64,000 nt of DNA from Ostrinia nubilalis (lineage: Eukaryota > Arthropoda > Insecta > Lepidoptera > Crambidae): contig NC_087108.1 of NCBI RefSeq assembly GCF_963855985.1, positions 12,170,001-12,234,000 on the forward strand, read 5' to 3'. The notes below the pieces were generated by a model, which was not told the origin of the DNA, did no database searches, and was given only the letters and a program-made list of their open reading frames with translations. This document shows, one piece after another, positions 53,878 through 62,940 of this stretch (position 1 is the first letter of the stretch; the number at the start of each line of letters is the position of its first letter). The translations under genes and the position numbers were made by a program.

Positions 53878-54811
53878 CAGGGTGGCCCAGAAGAAAGTTC
53901 ACTTTTGGAAATTTAAGGAAACTAAAACTGTAAATTTTTGTAGAACTTTAACTATCGTAATTTAAAGGAAATTTCATGCAATTTATTTTTAAATTTACTT
54001 TCTTTTTTTAATTTGATCGTACATGTGATTCCCTTGACGTTTACAACATTCGGTCAACATATATAAACATTTTGGAAAACTTTCGTAAGAATTACCTTGA
54101 AATGGATTCAGGATGGATAAATGCTGCAGAGTTTGTGGATTTTTAAAGTATACTCTGCTCATAATGTAACCCCAAAACAGAAGTCTGCTGGAATGAGATT
54201 AGGGCTTCTTAGTGGCAATGAGATTTCACACCTGCTTAATTGGTTTGTTGCATCGAAAGGATGATTAATTTTTGAGAGCGCTATACTGACATGCTGAAAA
54301 GCTTTTTGATTTCAAAGTGGCAAGATTCGCAAGGCTATGACAGGAGCACTTGGTTTCATCAAGATGGGGCTACGTGTCACACTTCAAATGAGAGCATTTC
54401 AATAAGAGACATGTTCCCACAAAAAAAAATATTTCAGGCAGGGGTGACATCTCCTGGCCACCAGGAAGCCCTGATCTCACTCCAGAAAACTCCTTTTTGT
54501 GGTGTTACCTTAAGAATAGAGTATATTTTTATAATCTAACAACCATGCAGCAACTGAAGCTGAACATTCGGCAAAAAATTGAAAATAGGTTTCGATGTAA
54601 TTCTAACGAAAGCATTTCAAGATTTTGATGTATGTTGATCGAATGTTGTAAGCGTCAAGGAAATCTCCTGGACGATGTAATTTAATGAAGGTAAATTTAA
54701 AAATAAATTTCATTTAATTTTCTTTGAATTGTGATGAATAAAGTTCTACAAATTTACACAGAATTTTTTTCCTTGAATTTTCAAAAGTGAATTTCTTTGT
54801 GGGCCACCCTG
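53878..54811 (+). mobile_element. decayed mariner-like DNA transposon, 934 bp
   Basis: Flanked by TA on both sides (53876-53877, 54812-54813). Termini cagggtggcccagaagaaag and ctttgtgggccaccctg are inverted repeats extending inward (cacttttggaaatttaagga against ccttgaattttcaaaagtga). Inside on the plus strand are relics of a mariner/IS630-type transposase: HQDGATCHTS (Asp codon at 54363) and SWPPGSPDLTP (Asp codon at 54473), about 36 codons apart but in different frames. Stops and frameshifts make it non-functional, and the N-terminal half is mostly deleted compared with ~1.3-kb relatives. Confidence 0.87.
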
Positions 54812-54813
54812 TA

Positions 54814-55236
54814 TTAGAATTAATGTATCCAATAGTTTCAACAAAGATCTGTTTGCATTGGCGCATCCAAACATTACTAAATGTATGTAAATCCTACCGA
54901 TCACATCCGGAATACATTACTCGGAAAAAGAAGTTTAAACTTCGATACGAAGGAAAAAATGTGGTACAAGTTATACGCTTCATCTCAAAAAGTAGTACTT
55001 TTTTTCTTATTATTGGTTACTATATTTATGTCGTAAAATAATTAGTAAAAAATTTTAAACAAAAATTGTTAAGTTACTTTTAAGTAGCTAACTTCTTGTT
55101 ACCTACCTAATGTGCGATAAAAAATGGATTAACCAAAATGTTTAAAGGTCTTAATATGTACTATAAATACAGCTGAGCTACAAAATAAAACTAATCGTAT
55201 GCAGAATATAATTAACGTTAAACAAAGTGTTAACGT
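54814..55236. other. unique AT-rich DNA
   Basis: An 84-codon plus-strand ORF (54787-55041) starts in the mariner terminus and has no motif; judged chance. Confidence 0.4.
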
Positions 55237-55295
55237 AAAACAAAGTGAAGGCACCAAAAAACATTTTATGTTTTTTGGTTCCTTCACTTTGTTTT
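55237..55295. repeat. 28-bp-stem hairpin with one mismatch
   Basis: Arms 55237-55264 and 55268-55295 (aaacaaagtgaaggcacc / ggttccttcactttgttt) with a 3-base loop. A partial direct copy, gttaaacaaagtgttaac, precedes it at 55218-55235. Confidence 0.95.
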
Positions 55296-55359
55296 TTTTT
55301 ATTGTTTTTTGCTAAAAAAACCCCTTCGGGTGTTATAGATCACACTAGAATTAAGCCGA

Positions 55360-55545
55360 CAATAAAACAACGTCGCGCACTCAAGTGTTGAATTTGTCAC
55401 GCGTTGTATCGACAGGCGGGCGGCGGGCGGCGTTCGGCGGGATAAGTACTAGTGATTTATCGCGTTTTTATACGACGCGGTATTAGATGACGAATTCGCG
55501 GGCGCGACTGTACGCGACGGATATAAACCGATTTCGCGTTGGTAT
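55360..55545. promoter_or_regulatory. CpG-rich island, the densest in the window
   Basis: gacaggcgggcggcgggcgg, cgttcggcgggataagtact and gaattcgcgggcgcgactgt, then gcgacggatataaaccgatt. It is strongly CpG-rich in AT-rich DNA and matches no repeat here. It could be a promoter or other regulatory element of a gene outside the window. No adjacent ORF or splice donor was identified, so this is only a composition-based call. Confidence 0.28.
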
Positions 55546-55862
55546 GTTAATACTTATTGCTATAGAAAAGGCTATGGATGGAGATAATAATATAATATAC
55601 GTGTCAATTTGACATTGAGAAAAAGTTAGGTCACAGTTAGGCTAGTTAGGGAAACAGTCGGTATTTAAAGTTATTAAAAGATCCAAGTTATTAACAAAAT
55701 TGAATTAAGTATAATGAAGGGCTTTTGAGTAATAATGTAATGTTATAAGTAGATTGGACCTTACGTGATCTTTATTACCGGTCAGTGGTGGTAAGTGAGT
55801 GAAAACCTCTCGGTTTAGCAGTCCAGGGTTCGACTCCTCGAAAGATACCAATTAACAAATCT
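55546..55862. other. unique DNA with an isolated B-box-like motif
   Basis: ccagggttcgactcctcg at 55824-55841 resembles a tRNA B box, but the upstream sequence does not form a tRNA; probably a SINE scrap. Confidence 0.35.
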
Positions 55863-55893
55863 TCGTTCGTTCGTTCATTTCAGCCGAAAGACG
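55863..55893 (-). mobile_element. very short RTE-b stub
   Basis: tcgttcgttcgttcatttca, then gccgaaagacg: tail plus ~20 bases of RTE-b. No right-hand duplicate of ttaacaaatct was found, so the right end is uncertain. Confidence 0.65.
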
Positions 55894-56334
55894 TTTTGTG
55901 TGGGGTGGACGTCGACCTTATTTTAGTTTAATTAGGATATTGAAGCATTTATATTTTTATACGTCTTTTAGTACATATTATTTTAATTCACTAAATAATT
56001 TGGCACCGTAAGCTAACCGAGGTTAGGAAAAAACGCTTTTTGAATTTCGTATTTGACTGTGATGCCATTAACTGAAAATAAAAACATACAAAACATTCGC
56101 AAATAACTAGACGCCGATTCGCGTTCAAAAGAACATCCAATCTTCATCCCCCACAGATGTGTATCGAATAAAAAACGACGAAGCGATTGTTGAAGCCAAA
56201 TTGGCTCAATCCAGCGAATAATACCGATCCTTCAAAGATATAGCAATAAAATCACATGTTAAGAAGGATTTGAATTGAGGAAATTGTATTGTCAGATGTT
56301 TTTCTTTTTTATTTGATCATATACTTACTTTTTT
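55894..56334. other. unique AT-rich DNA
   Basis: Nothing recognised. Confidence 0.45.
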
Positions 56335-56655
56335 TTTCCACAACGAGGAAGCTCTTGGCCTGTATCTCACCTGATGGTAAGTGATGATCAGGCCGAAGGT
56401 GGAAGCGAGTTTCACCCGGAATCCTTAACCACGGAGGAACTGGCTATCTTACCTCTAACTGGCGGAACACAACAATGCTGTTAACATTGTTGTTATGGCG
56501 ACAGACTTAGGTAAGATGGTGGTAGCTAGCCAGGCGGACTAAGAACAAGCCCTACCACCAACCAACCCGAACAGAAAAATCTGCCCCCACTGGGAATCGA
56601 ACCCGGGACCTCTGCGTCTGAAGTAGGTGGTCTAGCCACTAGACCACAGAGACAG
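56335..56655 (-). mobile_element. full-length tRNA-derived SINE (SINE-1)
   Basis: Read on the minus strand, the head (56655-56570) has an A box (tggtctagtggctagacca) and a perfect B box (gggttcgattccc). The body continues through ggttggttggtggtagggct, accaccatcttacctaagtc, gaggtaagatagccagttcc and caggtgagatacaggccaag to a poly-A end near 56335. Truncated family members are at 24907, 34755, 51995 and 59836. It lies 15 bases from the MITE-1 at 56671. Confidence 0.9.
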
Positions 56656-56670
56656 AGACACACACTTACA

Positions 56671-56983
56671 CCCTTATTCACAAACATTACTATGAGGTCT
56701 CACAGTGCGGTGGACGCACAGGGTGACACACGAACCAATCATCATCAAAATCATCATCATCATCTCAGCCATAGGACGTCCACTGCTGATCATAGGCCTC
56801 CCCCAATACTTTCCATGTTGCCCGGTTGGTAACGGCCTGCGTCCAGCGCCTTCCTGCTACCTTTATGATGTTTTCAGTCCACCTTGTGGGTGGTTTTCCG
56901 AATCAATCACAGAGCTCTATTCAACGCTGTGCGTTCGATTTGCTGCTTCACTTAAGCAAGCATCGTTTGTGAATACGGGCGTT
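56671..56983. mobile_element. MITE-1 copy split by an RTE-a insertion
   Basis: Left part 56671-56741 (cccttattcacaaacattac on), right part 56910-56983 (cagagctctattcaacgctg to gtttgtgaatacgggcgtta). The RTE-a stub at 56742-56898 separates them. The apparent 112-codon ORF spans all three pieces and is not a gene. Confidence 0.93.
56742..56898 (-). mobile_element. RTE-a 3' stub inside a MITE, with TSD
   Basis: A 157-bp reverse copy: tcatcaaaatcatcatcatc tail, gacgtccactgctgatcata, gcctgcgtccagcgccttcc and ccaccttgtgggtgg. It is flanked by cgaaccaatca (56731-56741) and cgaatcaatca (56899-56909), an 11-bp duplication of MITE sequence with one difference. Confidence 0.93.
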
Positions 56984-57096
56984 AGTATTTGTAGAGACGT
57001 AAGCGTCAGAAGTTTGCTCATAGAGCTACATAAGCTGAGATAATAAATTAAAGTCTTTTTTTTTTTCAACAGCGCCACATTTATTTGTAGGTGTTT

Positions 57097-57305
57097 GTTA
57101 GCTCGTAGAGCTAATGGCCGCTAGGGCAGAAAAGCTCGCGACCACGGGCCGGAAGACGTAGCGTGGGCAGGTCCCCTACTAGATGGACCGACGATCTGGT
57201 AAAGGTCGCGGGAAGAGCCTGGATGCGGGCAGCGTAGGACCGGTAGTTATGGAAATCCTTGGGAGACCTTTGTCCAGCAGTAGACGTCATTTGGCTGAAA
57301 CGAAC
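57097..57305 (+). mobile_element. RTE-b 3' stub
   Basis: gctcgtagagctaatggccg, gcgaccacgggccggaagac, gtaaaggtcgcgggaagagc and gtcatttggctgaaacgaac. The tail is reduced to one GAAC unit. Confidence 0.87.
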
Positions 57306-57977
57306 TTGTAGTACCCTTATATTATGTAGTAAAGGTTTTAAATGTAGTTTTTCGGTTTTACTACATTGACGTCACACCAGATTTAGATAGTTTTACTCCT
57401 AGTTACTGTTTTATATGCAAAAATCGCAATAACAATTCGTATTATACCTACCTACAAGATATTGATTTCCCTTCGTTGTATCACAATAAATAAAAAGCCT
57501 AATCGTTTGCAAACGATCTTCAATATCCAATTTCGTACCCCAATATCAAAGCAACATTGTGCCACCCACAAAATTATGGGGTAAAAAATAAAAATTCACA
57601 AACCATAAGGCACGGAAACGATTACAGAGAAAAATGGTACATCTCACAGGCTCCCAATAAAATTGAGATATCAATAGATTGAGGGAGTATAAATTTTAAT
57701 GCATGCAACATTTAATACGTGGGGTGGATATTGAAATGTTAGACACTTTGTGAAGACGGTGTTGGATATTGTATTTTTATGGATATCTCATATTGAGAAT
57801 ATTTCTTTTCTTTCATAATAATATTAGCTTGCTTTTGAGAATATTTTTGGTTTTGTTTACTGAGTCTTGTGACTTTAAACTTGTTGAACTATGTAAAACA
57901 AGTTACCAATTTTGCATATGATGTCGTGTGTGCTCAAACAACTGCACGCAGGAAGATTTAATGAATGCTACTGACAA
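57306..57977. other. unique AT-rich DNA
   Basis: Nothing recognised. Confidence 0.45.
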
Positions 57978-58042
57978 CGCCACTCTTGTAGCAGAGTTTT
58001 GGGCTGACACTGAGTGGGTTTATACGACAAGAAGAAAAATAA
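57978..58042 (+). repeat. repeat G, copy 3
   Basis: aacgccactcttgtagcaga, gttttgggctgacactgagt, gggtttatacgacaagaaga. It overlaps a 73-codon ORF (57928-58149) that I do not treat as a gene. Confidence 0.7.
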
Positions 58043-58145
58043 TTTTACTTTGGTACGTAGATTGCAAGGCCTTTTTAAATTCTAGAGCAATGTTTCTCAG
58101 AAATCAGCTATATCCATCGAAATATAATAAGGTACAGTGGATAAT

Positions 58146-58380
58146 ATAAAAAGGTCATCATAGCTCTTAGAGCTGATTGCCGTTGGTGCGGAAAAGTTCC
58201 TGAGTGGCGACCACGGGCCGGTGACGTAGTGTGACCAGGTCTCCCACTAGGTGGACAGACGATCTGGTGAAGGCCGCGGGAAGTACCTGGATGCGGGCAG
58301 CGCACTACCAGTCATTGTGAAAATCCTTGGGAGCAGAATTTGCCCAGCAGTGGACGTTTTTTGGTTGAAGAATCGAACGA
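58146..58380 (+). mobile_element. RTE-b 3' stub with TSD
   Basis: A 235-bp copy: tcatcatagctcttagagct, gtctcccactaggtggacag and atgcgggcagcgcactacca, ending gaagaatcgaacga. It is flanked by acagtggataat (58134-58145) and acagtggacaat (58381-58392), a 12-bp duplication with one difference. Confidence 0.9.
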
Positions 58381-58763
58381 ACAGTGGACAATGAGGACAA
58401 GGAATGTGTTAATCTTTGACTTTAAAAATAAAACGATATAAACAACTTAAAATAAAATAAAGTTCCAAGTAACAAACAAGCTTCAATTCTATACTGCAGT
58501 GTTAAATGTAATACTCGTAGATTGCAACTTACATAATATTCACCGATCAAACTGAGCAGCCTCTCTCTTTCTACCCTCATCTTATCGTATATTCCCATCT
58601 CCCTCCTCCAACAAAGTATGCTCGGAGCATAGATTTATGAAGGATATAATTTTGCAATTTTCAAACCCAATGTCTCGTTGTTAAAGGCGTGTGTAGGCAA
58701 ACGGTGCCAGGCTGCGTCCTTGTGAGCATTTCCGTGAAAGACAAAAGATTTGATACCATTCTG

Positions 58764-59060
58764 ATGTCATATTTTATTCTAATACTCATATTAGTGACGC
58801 CAAGCCATGCCACGGTTGTGTCATGTGTCAAATTCTTCAAGGATATAGATAAGTATAGGATAGAATATTTTTTAATTGACACGAAACGGAAACATAACAA
58901 TAATAATTTAAGACGCATAAAAAGGACACTCAAACAATATAATTATCCCAGCCAGCCAGCTAAGGGACTGATTTTTTTTTCAGCGGGTGGTTATGCGATT
59001 TTATTACTGTATTTTTATATTTACACATTTCTGATAAGCATAAGAGCTAATTATGAGTAA
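58764..59060 (+). CDS. speculative small secreted/membrane protein ORF
   Basis: 98 codons from the internal Met at 58764. The first 16 residues (MSYFILILILVTPSHA) look like a cleavable signal peptide. A basic, Asn-rich middle follows (DTKRKHNNNNLRRIKRTLK), then a hydrophobic C-terminal segment (YAILLLYFYIYTFLI). The frame is open from an earlier Met at 58689. A poly(A) hexamer AATAAA lies at 59074-59079, 14 bases after the stop. No homology recognised, and an ORF of this length can occur by chance in 64 kb of AT-rich DNA. Confidence 0.18.
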   Translation: MSYFILILILVTPSHATVVSCVKFFKDIDKYRIEYFLIDTKRKHNNNNLRRIKRTLKQYNYPSQPAKGLIFFSAGGYAILLLYFYIYTFLISIRANYE

Positions 59061-59224
59061 TCAGTGGCCATTCAATAAAATAATATCCCGAGTCGATGGG
59101 TGAAATATTGGAACGTGTATACCTATGTGCACATTTTGAAGCCAGAATTTCTATTTAAGTGATTAAAAAAAGATTAGTGTTAAATTAAATAAAATGAATA
59201 TAAAAAACTTTTTTGGTTGTTTTT

Positions 59225-59415
59225 TTAACGAAGTGCAGCAAACGCACTGACCTCAACGCGAGTTGCGATCACAAATATTGCACTAGAGGAAACGTCGTAT
59301 CACGGGAGAAATCAAACGCCGGAAGCGGAAAGGAGCGTATTTTTCGAATTTGAATTTCGAACTCGGGTTACTTCCGATGCGGAAACTTGCTTTTACGAGA
59401 TGCGAGCTTTCGCTG
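59225..59415. promoter_or_regulatory. CpG-rich unique segment (candidate regulatory DNA)
   Basis: gacctcaacgcgagttgcga, caaacgccggaagcggaaag and gggttacttccgatgcggaa: elevated CpG, no repeat match within the window. Composition only. Confidence 0.2.
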
Positions 59416-59638
59416 GAATTTATTCCATAGTTATCTGAGTAAGATTTAGTTATATTCTGGAATGCGAGCGCGGATTGTCTAACTGTGCATGCCTGTTCGT
59501 TGAATAACTAGTAACTGTGATATGTAGAGAAAAAGATCTATCAAAGTTTATTTTAGTAGAAAAATTAAGTGGCTCTTAAGACTAGAATTAGTATTTTTCA
59601 AAGTCTTTTTACATACCACCTGCTTGAGACAGAGAAGC
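59416..59638. other. unique AT-rich DNA
   Basis: Nothing recognised. Confidence 0.45.
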
Positions 59639-59791
59639 AACGCCCGTTTTCACAAACATTACTATGAGGTCTCACAGTATGGGCGTACAAGTACAGGGTG
59701 ACACATGAACCAATCACAGAGCTCTATTCAACGCTGTGCGTTCGTTTTGTTGCTTCACTTAAGCAAGCATCGTTTTTGAATACGGGCGTTA
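59639..59791. mobile_element. MITE-1 copy, full length with both termini
   Basis: aacgcccgttttcacaaaca at the left, atcgtttttgaatacgggcg at the right. It gives the best view of the ~20-base terminal inverted repeats of the family. Confidence 0.9.
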
Positions 59792-59835
59792 GTGTGTTGC
59801 CATAATAATAATAAAATAAAATAAAATAACGGCAA

Positions 59836-59985
59836 TGAAAGCATTGTTGTGTTCCGGCAGTTGTGGGTAAGATAGCCAGTTCTCTGTGGTTGAGGATTCT
59901 GGGTGAAGCTCGCTTCCACCTTCGGCCTAACCATCACTTTCCATGAGGTGAGATGCAGGCCAAAAGCTTCTTTCTGTCCAAAAAA
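59836..59985 (+). mobile_element. SINE-1 fragment
   Basis: gcattgttgtgttccggcag, gtgggtaagatagccagttc and tgagatgcaggccaaaagct, with an A-rich end. Preceded by an (aaaat)n run at 59810-59828. Confidence 0.82.
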
Positions 59986-60680
59986 ATCTACCTAGATTGA
60001 TACTTTTTCGAATGTAAACTGCTCAAAAACCCCATTATTTTCACCCTACCACCAAACATGTAGCATCCATTACCATACACAAGTTAACCAGCACCATTAG
60101 GGTACAATCGCACCCGTTTATCTGCACATTGGCAACACGTCGTTAAGGCCCTCGAGGTCTGACACCATGGATCGAACATTAGACTGATGTTTGGGTAAGG
60201 GAAGAAAATTCGGGTAAAAACACCGAAGATTGTCCAAATTTTAAATCGATTTGAGTTCGTATCAGGAGGAGGATGAGCCTTTTATCGTATATTTGTCTTC
60301 TTAGTTCGTGAGTACTTATCATAATCATTTATTGCTTCATAAGTGTACATAGGTGGTGATCTTAAACTTAAAGTCTCAACTTATGACCCTGTAAGGGTAT
60401 TGCAAATCTTGTATCGTACATTACTAAATATTCTACAATGGTTAGTCGTACCCAGTTAGTCGTATCAGGTAGGTGGTGGTTTTGTAACCTAGTAAAGATC
60501 AATGGCATATCATTTGAGGTTGCTTGGAATATGATCATCTTTACGTGACGCCTATATCTAATTCATGCCATTAAAACTCCTAAGTACGTCCTTACATGCG
60601 TTATGGGAAACGCAATAAAATCAATCAGAAGAAAATAGGAAATAATCATGTCTCCTCTACTGGTACTAAGCGGAATAAAA
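59986..60680. other. unique AT-rich DNA
   Basis: Nothing recognised. Confidence 0.45.
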
Positions 60681-60821
60681 TCTAAATATACAAAACTCAA
60701 AGGTGACTGACTGACTGACTGACTGACAGTGATCTATCAACGCACAGCCCAGGCATGCAGGTAGATGTTATGACGTATGAAAAACGGGATCCACGCGTAC
60801 GAAGTCGCGGGCGGCCGCTAG
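60681..60821 (+). mobile_element. short non-autonomous Helitron, 141 bp
   Basis: TCTAAATATACAAAACTCAA start, gactgactgactgactgaca core, cgaagtcgcgggcggccg then CTAG (60818-60821) and T. Shortest intact copy in the window, apparently an internal deletion. Confidence 0.85.
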
Positions 60822-60919
60822 TCACCAATAAAGCTTTCAAAAAGAGTTAAGTACGTTTTGCTACCCGATAATATTGTATTTTGAGTTTTTGTATTTGAAT
60901 TTCCCTTCTTAATCATCTT

Positions 60920-60987
60920 GTTGTCGTGTCGCCAACAAACCTACACAGTGTAAGCAAAAACTCTGCTACAAGAGTGGCGAGAGAGAA
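60920..60987 (-). repeat. repeat G, copy 4
   Basis: ttgttgtcgtgtcgccaaca, aacctacacagtgtaagcaa and aaactctgctacaagagtgg. Confidence 0.7.
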
Positions 60988-62144
60988 ATTTTGTTGATAT
61001 CTTAAACACATGTTTATCTAACAAATTCATCCCTATGTTTTCAAGAATCCAAAAAAATTTCTGCGAACTCCATGAACACTTAAAACTCTACCTTTTCCCC
61101 TACAGTTTGGACATCTTTCTGCTTGATCATCGCCCCACATACGTCAGTCTCAGTCGATACAATCGGAAAGAAATTGTGAAATAAAATCAAACGTAATTTG
61201 TGGCATTTGGTCTCAATTTGTGCGGATCGCTGCCGAGTGTCGCGGGCCTGAGGCGAGACATGTGGACGTAGGGTAGAAATAAAAGCCAGTCTTCTGACGT
61301 CTTTCATAACAGTTTCCCACAGTGTTAATTCTTGTAGGATTCGCTAAGTTCCTCTATGCAAATAGTGAGACTGTGCCGCAGCGGTGCTCATACAGTACAG
61401 TGAAATAGGTGAACTACGAGTATTACTGTCCTATAGAGATTGGTATTTAAAAATCCAAACAAATTGAGTGAAGTCGGTTAGTAGGACTTTTGTATCAGAT
61501 ATTGTCATTTTAAACTAAAATGCACACGCTTGTATAAAATGTAGAACAATTAATAAAAAAAATTAAGTAAATTTTCTTCATTAACAATCTTAAGTAAAGA
61601 ATTAAATATGTATAAATTCATACAACAGCGTTACGCGCTACGAACGTATAATATACGATAGTACTGTATAGTGTATACCATTAAAATAAATTGAACTATA
61701 GGCATATTTTGGCTTTAGATACAAGAACATTATCTTTATGCATTAGCAATACATATTAAATATCTATTTTCATACAAATTGAGCTGTCTGTTCTCTCTGT
61801 CTTACGCATGTATGGAAATGGATGCTCCCTATAAGAGTTGCCCTAAGTGATATGGAATTGGTTGCCCCGTTTGTTATTTTGGACGATGTTATCTAAATTA
61901 AATTCGTCGTGCAAAAGCTTCAAGGTGATTTGATTTGGATTTTTGTATTGCCTTTTCTTGAGGAGTTTGTATTGGTTTGATTGTATGGGGTGATTTGTAA
62001 GACAGCTGATATCCCTACCATCCCTTGCGTGCTTTGAACAATAGTAGTCTTCTTCGTTCCAATCTAAAATGTGTATTTAGATCATTTCAATCAATGTAAA
62101 ATAAGTAATCTAACATACTCGTAGATAAAGATAAAATAGATCTG
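60988..62144. other. unique AT-rich DNA
   Basis: A 75-codon minus-strand ORF at 61080-61307 lies in a slightly GC-richer patch, with no recognisable motif. Nothing else recognised. Confidence 0.4.
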
Positions 62145-62257
62145 GTAAAGGTCGCGGGAAGAGCCTGGATGCGGGCAGCGCAGGACCGTTCATTGTGGAA
62201 AACCTTGGGGGAGGCCTTTGTCCAGCGTCTTTGCGTCTTTTGGCTGAAACAAACGAA
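62145..62257 (+). mobile_element. RTE-b 3' stub
   Basis: ctggtaaaggtcgcgggaag, agcctggatgcgggcagcgc, aaccttgggggaggcctttg, ending ggctgaaacaaacgaaaat. Part of the VQQW codons is altered (ccagcgtctttgcgtc). Confidence 0.87.
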
Positions 62258-62443
62258 AATAAGTAATTATGTTAACCCTGGTATTCCTAATATAAATAAA
62301 TAAACCGATTCAAAAGGGTCTTTGTAAGAAAATCTGTAATTTTCGCCGTGAAATTTTTGCTTAATCGCGTTTTCTTTATTAATTCCCATGTGAGAAACAA
62401 TTCCTATGTACAGTACTCGTAATAGATTACTATTATGAGAGAG

Positions 62444-62632
62444 TCAAAGTCAAAAGTCAAAACTTTATTTGTATATAAATAATACTTACAAATCGTCAAA
62501 TATTTTGCTCTTAAGGAGCCTCTACATGTCTCATAATCTTTTTACCCTACCAAGCACTTCGAGACCAACATTTGGCAAGTGCTGAGAAGAAGCGCCGCAA
62601 CAAACTCAGTCACCACTGTCTGCCGGTTAATA
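62444..62632 (-). repeat. LINE 3'-tail-like repeat, family D (longest)
   Basis: gtcaaagtcaaaagtcaaaa, cttaaggagcctctacatgt, accaacatttggcaagtgct and gagaagaagcgccgcaacaa, ending actcagtcaccactgtctgc. It links families B, C and D through gtgctgagaagaag. Confidence 0.75.
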
Positions 62633-62686
62633 TAAATAAATAAATCAATAAATGGTTATTCGACATACATAAATGTTTAAACATGT

Positions 62687-62815
62687 TTACGCCAAATGAC
62701 GTTCACTGTTGGACAAAGGATTTCCATAGCAATCGGTCCTGCACTGCCCACATCCTGGTACTTCCCACGACCTTCATCAGATCGTTGGTACACCTAGTGG
62801 CCTGTCCACACTACT
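62687..62815 (-). mobile_element. RTE-b 3' stub, diverged
   Basis: caaatgacgttcactgttgg, acaaaggatttccatagcaa, ttcatcagatcgttggtaca and cctagtggcctgtccacac. More diverged than the other stubs; no tail or TSD seen. The 70-codon ORF is a shadow. Confidence 0.82.
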
Positions 62816-62899
62816 ATCATACAATGCTATTATTATTTAAATGCTTGCACGTTCATTTTTCCACACTTCGCCGAATGCACATGAGACTTCATTAGGCCG

Positions 62900-62940
62900 C
62901 TAGTCGCGCCCCGCGGCTTCGCTCGTAAAGTGCCCACAAT
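62900..62940 (-). mobile_element. Helitron 3' terminal scrap
   Basis: CTAG at 62900-62903, then tcgcgccccgcggcttcgct. Only the 3' end is recognisable; it continues into unrelated sequence. Confidence 0.5.

Noticed and set aside
56705..57043. 112-codon plus-strand ORF
   Set aside because: It spans MITE, RTE-a insert and MITE again. It is a composite of three repeat pieces.
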